Under the pieces are notes generated by a model, which ran no database searches, was not told the origin of the DNA, and saw only the letters and a program-made list of their open reading frames with translations. From IMG/VR virus record IMGVR_UViG_3300030107_003706, positions 7,939-40,362 of that record: a stretch of 32,424 nucleotides of DNA; one strand, written 5' to 3'. The DNA is from a virus. A program made the position numbers and the translations under genes. The first letter of the stretch is position 1. Every line of letters starts with the position of its first letter. Shown piece after piece: positions 28,701-32,424 of the stretch.

Positions 28701-30721
28701 CAAAGAAAAGATTTTCAGCTATTAAAGCTAGAAAACGTGGAGAAAATAAAGGTAAGTTTAGATTCTTTATACCACCATCGCACGAAGATTTTGTAGGTTT
28801 ATTATATAACTTTATGGGTAAAGGTAGAAGAGGTGATGCACATAGAGATTTCTTTGAAAAAGCTTTAATACGACCATTAAATAGAGCTTATAGAGAATTA
28901 AACATTACTAAACAAGCTATAGCTAATGATTATAAATCATTAAATAAACGATTTAAAGATGTTAAAGATAAATTAACAAAGAAAACTCCAGATGGTGATT
29001 TTACTTATAATGACGCTATAAGAGTTTATTTGTGGGATAAACATGGTCATAAAATTCCTGGGTTAAGCGAAACAGATCAAAAGAATTTAGTAGATATAGT
29101 TAATAATGATCCGCAATTAAGATCTTATTCTAGGCTTTTAAACGTAATATCTAAACAAGAAAAATATATCGCACCTACAGAAAGCTGGGAAGGTGGAGAT
29201 ATAAGAACAGATTTAGATGATGCGACTGGTAGAGTTGGTAGAGAACAATTTTTTGTTGAGTTTTTTGAAAACGCTGACATAATATTTTCGCCAGAAAATT
29301 TAAATAAAATAGAAGCTGCTTATGGAGCTGACATGGTTAGTGCTTTAAAAGATATATTATATAGAACTAAAACAGGTAGAAATAGACCTAGTGGACAAAA
29401 TAAACTTGTAAATCAATTTTTAAACTATTTAAATGGTTCTGTAGCTTCAACTATGTTTTTTAATATACGTTCTGCTGTACTACAGCAAATGTCTATGGTT
29501 AATTTTATTAATTTTTCTGATAATAATATATTTACCGCAGCTAAAGCTTTTGCAAATCAAAAACAATATTGGACTGATTGGGCTACTATATTTAATTCTG
29601 ACTTCATGAAACAAAGACGTGGTGGGATTAAAACAGATGTTAATGGTGCTGAACTAGCAGCAACTGTTAAAGATGCTAAAAACCCAGTTCAAGCGACAAT
29701 AAAAAAATTATTAGAATTAGGTTTCTTGCCAACACAAATTGGGGATAATATAGCAATTGCTAGTGGTGGTGCTACTTTTTATAGAAACAGAATAAACACA
29801 TACTTAAAACAAGGATTAAGTAAAAAAGAAGCAGAAGCTAAAGCTTGGACTGATTTTGAAATATTAGCAGAAGCTACGCAGCAATCAGCAAGACCTGACA
29901 TGGTTTCTCAACAACAAGCCTCACCGCTTGGTAAAGTTATATTAGCTTTCCAAAATGTAACTTCACAGTTTAATAGACTTGGTAAAAAAGCATTTTTAGA
30001 TCTTAAAAATAGAAGAATAACACCTGGCAATCAAACTCAACTACAAAGCGACATGTCTAACTTATCAAGAATAGCTTATTATCTTGCAATACAAAACTTA
30101 ATATTCTACTCTTTACAATCAGCTTTATTTATGGCGATGTTTGATGACGATGAAGAAGACGAAAGATGGTTAAAGAAGAAGGAAAGAATGGTTAATGGTA
30201 GTATTGATTCTGTATTAAGAGGTACTGGTGTTTGGGGAGCAGCTGTAGCAACACTAAAAAATATGGCGATAAAATGGCATGAACAAAGAGATAAAGGATA
30301 TAACGCGGATGAAAGCGCTGTGTTAATGGAAATGTTAAATGTATCACCTCCACTTGGTATTAAAGCTAGAAAAATAGTAAACGCTGAAAAAACTCTTAAT
30401 TATAATAAGAAAACTATAGAAGAAATGGAAACGTTTGATATTGATAATCCTCAATGGTCAGCTGTAACAAATTATATAGAAGCAACTACAAACGTACCAC
30501 TCAATAGATTATATAATAAAACCCAAAATGTTAGAGAATCTTTAGATAATCAACATAATGCTTTAGAAAGAGTTTTAATGTTTAGTGGTTGGAGCAAATG
30601 GAATCTTGGTATTGAAGATGTTAAAAAATCAAAAAAGAAACAAGATTTTAGCATTAAAGTTAAAAGTAAAAGAATTATTGTTCCTAGAGAAACTAAAAAA
30701 AGAACTATTATTAGAAGATAG
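22784..30721 (+). CDS. Giant internal virion protein with zincin-like and HAD phosphatase domains
   Basis: A 2645-residue polyprotein-like virion protein. Order: N-terminal module (YNNQPITEAKVLELAKAENM) common in large marine phage internal proteins; Gly/Ala-rich hydrophobic helices near 440-460 and 610-650 that may insert in membrane; H862-E-V-L-H866, a zinc-protease HExxH motif, with E923/E924 (AEEFFTALSD) as possible third ligand; conserved helical module near 1096 (FNPEINNDLGGYL); a HAD phosphatase domain about 1780-1940 with motif I D1789-F-D1791-D-T, motif II T1868 (LTARP), motif III K1905 and motif IV D1924-D1925; then a long helical C-terminal region with hydrophobic AYYLAIQNLIFYSLQSALF near 2430-2455. 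Position matches T7 gp16, which enters the cell with the DNA. No lysozyme or transglycosylase motif is evident. Substrates are unknown. Confidence 0.72.
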   Translation: MPKYFYNNQPITEAKVLELAKAENMTFDDFLNSSKDIEVREDDSETNGSTIVEIDISSAPIDQTIDLPQVTKQDVRKTEEDAIKILKKKYGGLGFEFEESGWYGDYITIKAPDTYDNQGNLIEGESKRFDFDVFWSSSKKEANEINEFIAKHANNANVSEGINTNQYANAWGFIDSKAQQVDINDMSSKELVDFSNSILKELDKSKDITGISERIQANMGDFQRKIISDLRKKYDVNTIDGSNSALEEYNKLLNEEFYKRILADEEYQKLKKSNTMAVRSYFGQDIEKIIRDEGELEVMPNWVNKNPVMNNLVKGVWGTANIKLPKSYYEFSGLNQAKKLENIYSEIQKYEAMDPNEKVRYSDYSSDPNLNIANKEYTAGELVELLKRNKGVYEEGIAHNIIKSNEYQEKLSKIKLPKIFEDDGVGLSGEEFWRIIGDQSVQMIGAALSLGGTTLMQEGGGAYAEITTAKAAMKMFPGLDKNQAIQAFKELDMEKQTAAILDLIEKGEGDLNTAFNIGVKNAGLDLIGNFVVIGKAAKFLPKSLGRDFLGERYKDFLKGGWRTVGKDVTIGSFAEVATEIAQEGINIFGVGKSTGENIKDMWTTENGTRLLEAGAQALIATGPIIVGGQAVSTVTKEIATQISAIKNPDHQRNYINLKKKEIDKQFKNGRWTREERDNLFTKLEGYEQSFNFENLDGDGRKDVVNKLTEKAKNDIKINKLEEKIKKQNKEFADAGLDQTTNVIDEIEIKDLKRSNKSINDGIIKEVLASNYRSSGKTLAQWVNEQKEGLFKDKQVITFDNLEQATEYVVKNNIKFNSKKQKQKFLNGEVNGVNLGDTALIVDKVVNKNIKNNKWNSSNTIHHEVLHFILDTIDTKKLQGMIKSTMSKLKNSTDPTMSKVYELTMEQFSQYYFDKNVSDDVLAEEFFTALSDAMQFMKLADLNVENGSVLNDIGKTLQNIFSKNTNASIDFSGLNAENMIEFIKKYNDFNGKGQKYDPIKIKGATDVKEPEVKESIPTLSREEVKQIQERVTEIGLTYNMEGGKKLWDEGGSKAAIEEIKKDGLLDNLIASKYKVRPVPETFVSDVIAQLLPDIRGFNPEINNDLGGYLGSRVNFRAGDVYNKLYKDKGPKKTVRTEEKTKEGEVRVQVAAEKDPTLEAFETEDLSFAGRAKRRAESNKKNQVQYSKLRKAMGVELGSDLYNRVLDGSKKALIRAYETGKPVRQIQRDLKDAANTYIFKTVKNFLGTKTYISNLRKLREPIINSMFTADLVQMEREVADDKKVFTKFVKQLTSKEQVQSAVNQNLLPPSALNTIDRGQAVNLYEKVMPTEEQFVAFFDQPAINPVTGRRSGLKGTRKDQLAKYMANSLSLDAMLQVAKDPDVAQKRQGFAELRGESLAENDLQVLAANIGRDINVKFSEVSNTIDYNLIDNTIKLLKLTKPQAKKFLSVLDTKIDKTKDEYTKSILQELRNNFDLNVELRDTKIADIPFTNIIDTDAIVTDVKKTYMSEIRQIGHDAFVELLQDADLATVTEFVKNVFRSSRSAPGVMTGFTNEILKTEVLDKIQDGRFVDDFVLVTVPNGKAIANKKGEIIELYESIENIKDNVRNNAKLVDKVNKQAEEAQKFIFKILDSNLTRGKKIAMIQLIAYDQRGAVRKASKMGITLNKQSNLTFKSLTLDHEVTINDTVDTLIDYINGKVERTDVENMFDKSFVHVIPNNIDKALTDRGYKSKGGLNRYDNILDLLLEAEKQGVLTLTDELAARAKDDSTVGNIVKESRTSSKTSKGITILDFDDTLATTKSMIRFTRPDGTEGKLNAEQYASTYEDLLGKGYIFNFSEFSEVVGGKPAPLLNKAKKLAGKFGTKDMFILTARPADSAPAIQRFLKANGLNIPLKNITGLGNSTSEAKALWVLDKAQEGYNDFYFADDALQNVQAVQNMLNQVDVKSKIQQAKVKFSKAMSIDFNKILEEITGIESKKRFSAIKARKRGENKGKFRFFIPPSHEDFVGLLYNFMGKGRRGDAHRDFFEKALIRPLNRAYRELNITKQAIANDYKSLNKRFKDVKDKLTKKTPDGDFTYNDAIRVYLWDKHGHKIPGLSETDQKNLVDIVNNDPQLRSYSRLLNVISKQEKYIAPTESWEGGDIRTDLDDATGRVGREQFFVEFFENADIIFSPENLNKIEAAYGADMVSALKDILYRTKTGRNRPSGQNKLVNQFLNYLNGSVASTMFFNIRSAVLQQMSMVNFINFSDNNIFTAAKAFANQKQYWTDWATIFNSDFMKQRRGGIKTDVNGAELAATVKDAKNPVQATIKKLLELGFLPTQIGDNIAIASGGATFYRNRINTYLKQGLSKKEAEAKAWTDFEILAEATQQSARPDMVSQQQASPLGKVILAFQNVTSQFNRLGKKAFLDLKNRRITPGNQTQLQSDMSNLSRIAYYLAIQNLIFYSLQSALFMAMFDDDEEDERWLKKKERMVNGSIDSVLRGTGVWGAAVATLKNMAIKWHEQRDKGYNADESAVLMEMLNVSPPLGIKARKIVNAEKTLNYNKKTIEEMETFDIDNPQWSAVTNYIEATTNVPLNRLYNKTQNVRESLDNQHNALERVLMFSGWSKWNLGIEDVKKSKKKQDFSIKVKSKRIIVPRETKKRTIIRR

Positions 30722-30740
30722 TAAACAATTTAAAAAACAA

Positions 30741-30752
30741 GTGATTATATAA
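30741..30752 (+). promoter_or_regulatory. Putative phage promoter GTGATTATATAA
   Basis: It lies in the 43-base gap between the giant virion gene and the exported-protein gene, 12 bases before the ATG. It differs at one base from the element at 19417-19428. The gap also carries AACAATTTAAAAAA (30724-30737), identical to the leader of the capsid gene at 3127-3140. No hairpin is seen here, which suggests that the shared 12 bases, rather than structure, are the conserved feature. Confidence 0.4.
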
Positions 30753-30764
30753 CAAAATAATGAT

Positions 30765-31856
30765 ATGAAGAAAATAATAATTTTATTATTATTTATATCT
30801 AACTTAGTTAATGCTCAAGTAGACACTAAGATTGATATTGAAGAAATAATAAAAGATAACTTAAAATTCTCTACATTTTACGCGGCGGTCAATGGTGGGA
30901 CATCGTTATCTGATGTTAAAGTATTTTCTGTAAACAATGGGCTGTCAACACAAACCATTTCTACACCATATGATTATAATTTTACAATAGGACTTCGTAA
31001 AATAGCTAGATTTGGCTATGAAAACAAAGCACAAACTTTTTACGATGGTACAGAATCTAACTATAGTGATGCGGCTACGGTTGGTAAAGTAAGAGGTATT
31101 GAATATATGTTCGAAGTAAATATGAAACGTCAAGAGGGTATTGACTACATGGATCAACATCACTTTATACGTTATAGTTCTGATGATGACTGTGAAGATC
31201 CATTATGTGTAAATTATTTTGCTATTAAAGTAGAATATTTACAAGATGGTTTTGCAGATGTAGAATATTTTGAGGCATCACAAAGATATAGATATAAGAA
31301 AACTAGAGACTTATCTTTTAATATTGGAGCTGTGCAAAGACTGTCAGAACCATATGGATATGATCCTTTAGCTGAATGGATGCTACCAAACAACAACTTA
31401 CACTATACTTATCTAGCAATTCAAGAAGGATACACTATAGACGTTCAGAACAGTGAATACTTTGCTCCAGATGGAACTTTAGTAGCAACTAGTCCAGAGG
31501 TTTGGGAAGCAGTTGCAGTTCCAGAGATGTTATCTAATTACGTTACTAAAAAAAGAGATGAATTAGAAAAACTAATACAACATTCGTTAGTTATTGGATT
31601 TGATTACTATAAATATAATAAAAAAACTTGGTTGCACGTTTGGGGTAATTTAATGCCTTGGCATTATAATGATGGTAGTGAATTTTCTTATCATAACTTT
31701 ATAACAGAAGAACAATGGTATGATTACTCGGGAGGATTGATATACGGAATAAAACAAAATAGAAACTTAGGGTATTTTGTTGAAGGAAAATATAATAAAT
31801 ACTGGAATAGAGAATGGTATGATTTCAAATTTGGAGTTAATTACACAATATTTTAA
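30765..31856 (+). CDS. Exported probable outer-membrane beta-barrel protein
   Basis: A 363-residue protein with a clear Sec signal peptide: K2-K3, hydrophobic residues 4-15, probable cleavage between A17 and Q18. The mature part is rich in Tyr, Asp and alternating hydrophobic residues in short strands (YNFTIGLRKIARFGYE, GFADVEYFEASQRYRYKK, LSFNIGAVQRL), with 10-14 residue strands near the C-terminus (LGYFVEGKYNKYW, YDFKFGVNYTIF). It ends in Phe, the usual terminal residue of outer-membrane barrels recognised by BamA. It has one CEDPLC pair. I do not recognise a family. A phage product made late and placed in the host outer membrane could block superinfection by masking a receptor, or aid lysis. 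A periplasmic or surface location other than the membrane cannot be excluded. The start at 30765 follows an A/T-rich leader. Confidence 0.62.
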   Translation: MKKIIILLLFISNLVNAQVDTKIDIEEIIKDNLKFSTFYAAVNGGTSLSDVKVFSVNNGLSTQTISTPYDYNFTIGLRKIARFGYENKAQTFYDGTESNYSDAATVGKVRGIEYMFEVNMKRQEGIDYMDQHHFIRYSSDDDCEDPLCVNYFAIKVEYLQDGFADVEYFEASQRYRYKKTRDLSFNIGAVQRLSEPYGYDPLAEWMLPNNNLHYTYLAIQEGYTIDVQNSEYFAPDGTLVATSPEVWEAVAVPEMLSNYVTKKRDELEKLIQHSLVIGFDYYKYNKKTWLHVWGNLMPWHYNDGSEFSYHNFITEEQWYDYSGGLIYGIKQNRNLGYFVEGKYNKYWNREWYDFKFGVNYTIF

Positions 31857-31860
31857 ATAA

Positions 31861-32139
31861 ATGGCAAAAGAATTAAATGAAGATACAGGTTTTAATATAA
31901 GCATTAAAACTTTATTAGGAATAGGGGCAGCAATGGCAACAGTAATTAGTATGTGGTTTATGTTACAAGCAGACATAGCAGACGCTAAAGAATTACCAGC
32001 GCCACCCGATCCAGAGGTTACAAGAATGGAGTTTGATATGAAAGATCAAATGATTAGACAAACTATCATGACAACTCAAGAAGATGTAAAAGAAATAAAA
32101 AAATCTATTGAAAAAATAGAAGATAAACTTTACGAATAA
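31861..32139 (+). CDS. Small one-helix membrane protein, holin- or spanin-like
   Basis: A 92-residue protein starting 4 bases after the previous stop. A charged N-terminal stretch (1-12) precedes one hydrophobic helix (about 17-36, TLLGIGAAMATVISMWFMLQ). A short linker with a Pro-rich piece (LPAPPDPEVTR) leads to a charged amphipathic helix or coiled coil (about 58-90, ending IEKIEDKLYE). One transmembrane segment with a soluble coiled coil fits either a type-II/III holin or an inner-membrane spanin subunit. No lysozyme or amidase gene lies in the window to confirm a lysis cassette. It is flanked by two exported proteins, suggesting a module acting on the envelope. The lysis call is from topology and context. 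Confidence 0.5.
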   Translation: MAKELNEDTGFNISIKTLLGIGAAMATVISMWFMLQADIADAKELPAPPDPEVTRMEFDMKDQMIRQTIMTTQEDVKEIKKSIEKIEDKLYE

Positions 32140-32149
32140 ATTTAATAAA

Positions 32150-32424
32150 ATGAAAAATCCAATATGGAAAATATTTGCAACCTATTTGTTTGTGCTGCTT
32201 TTATTGTTGGTTTATGGCACTGCATATTCTCAAATAGAGATCAAACAATTTAACGCTGGTTGGAATAGCGCTAATGACGTTTCTTGGGTGCAAAATCTAT
32301 CTGACTGTGAAACTATTAGTTATACTGATATAGGGACAGATAAAGAAGCACAGAAAAAATATAAAATAGCAGTTGTACCCACTATTATTATATTTAAAGA
32401 TGGTGAAGAAGTTAGTAGATTTCA
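32150..32424 (+). CDS. Exported thioredoxin-fold protein lacking CXXC, 3' end outside the window
   Basis: The gene begins at the ATG at 32150, 10 bases after the previous stop, and is open to the window edge (91 codons seen). Residues 1-27 form a Sec signal peptide with a long Leu/Val core and probable cleavage between S27 and Q28. The mature sequence has a thioredoxin-like layout: strand IEIKQFNAGW, a helix, strand ISYTDIGTD, helix EAQKKYKIA, then V75-V-P77-T with strand IIIFKDG, where P77 fits the cis-Pro. After W38, where active thioredoxins have C-G-P-C, it has N-S-A-N, and the only Cys is C53. It is therefore unlikely to be a redox enzyme and may be a binding protein. The C-terminus is unseen. 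Confidence 0.65.
   Translation, partial: MKNPIWKIFATYLFVLLLLLVYGTAYSQIEIKQFNAGWNSANDVSWVQNLSDCETISYTDIGTDKEAQKKYKIAVVPTIIIFKDGEEVSRF

Noticed and set aside
22784-30721. The giant protein as a virion RNA polymerase, as in crAss-like phages
   Set aside because: I looked for a DxDGD-type catalytic motif. The only similar run, DGDGRKD near residue 700, lacks the surrounding pattern and looks more like a calcium-loop-type turn.
22784-30721. A lysozyme or transglycosylase domain like that of T7 gp16
   Set aside because: No convincing catalytic Glu motif with the usual flanking residues was found in the N-terminal region.
30760-30768. A mini reading frame ATG ATA TGA overlapping the start of the exported-protein gene
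   Set aside because: Two codons in an AT-rich leader are expected by chance, and nothing else supports regulation by it.
32150-32424. An active exported thioredoxin
   Set aside because: The CXXC motif is missing, being replaced by NSAN, and only one Cys is present in the visible part.
1-32424. tRNA genes, CRISPR arrays, insertion sequences and integrase or attachment sites
   Set aside because: I saw no cloverleaf-like sequence, no regularly spaced repeats and no transposase or integrase motifs in reading frames on either strand.

Overview
The window is a 32.4 kb stretch of a strongly AT-rich tailed-phage genome. Every gene I can support lies on the + strand, in one tightly packed late (virion and lysis) block with almost no spare DNA. 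The host is most likely a marine member of the Bacteroidota (Flavobacteriia-like). No gene start has a Shine-Dalgarno sequence and all have A/T-only leaders, as expected for Bacteroidota ribosomes. The two exported proteins have short Lys-start signal peptides ending just before a Gln, a common flavobacterial pattern. The portal, capsid, ring and hub proteins resemble those of crAss-like (Crassvirales-type) and related short-tailed Bacteroidota phages. That placement comes from remembered family features and was not searched.

Layout: the end of the portal gene (cut by the left edge), a scaffold-like acidic protein, and the major capsid protein followed by a strong rho-independent terminator (1-4640). 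Next come three head or connector proteins (4665-7694), the last carrying an inserted jelly-roll-like domain. A 3370-residue tail hub ('muzzle'-like) protein follows (7701-17813). Its conserved core appears to be split by about 1300 residues of lectin-like beta-sandwich sequence. Two smaller beta-rich appendage proteins come next (17833-19404).

The third block (19449-30721) is four genes spaced 1-2 bases apart. They encode a small GNAT-like protein, an Ala/Gln-rich coiled-coil protein ending in an S74-type chaperone domain, a 588-residue protein, and a 2645-residue protein with a zinc-protease-like motif and a complete HAD phosphatase motif set. Order and relative sizes mirror the T7 internal core genes 13-14-15-16, so I infer an ejected-protein cassette.

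The right end (30765-32424, cut by the edge) changes character. It holds an exported probable outer-membrane beta-barrel protein, a one-helix holin- or spanin-like protein, and an exported thioredoxin-fold protein without its CXXC cysteines. These act on the host envelope, in lysis or exclusion of other phages.

A 12-base element, GTGAYTATATAA, lies in the gaps just before both the third block and the envelope block, and may be a phage promoter. I found no tRNA, CRISPR array, insertion sequence, integrase or host gene.
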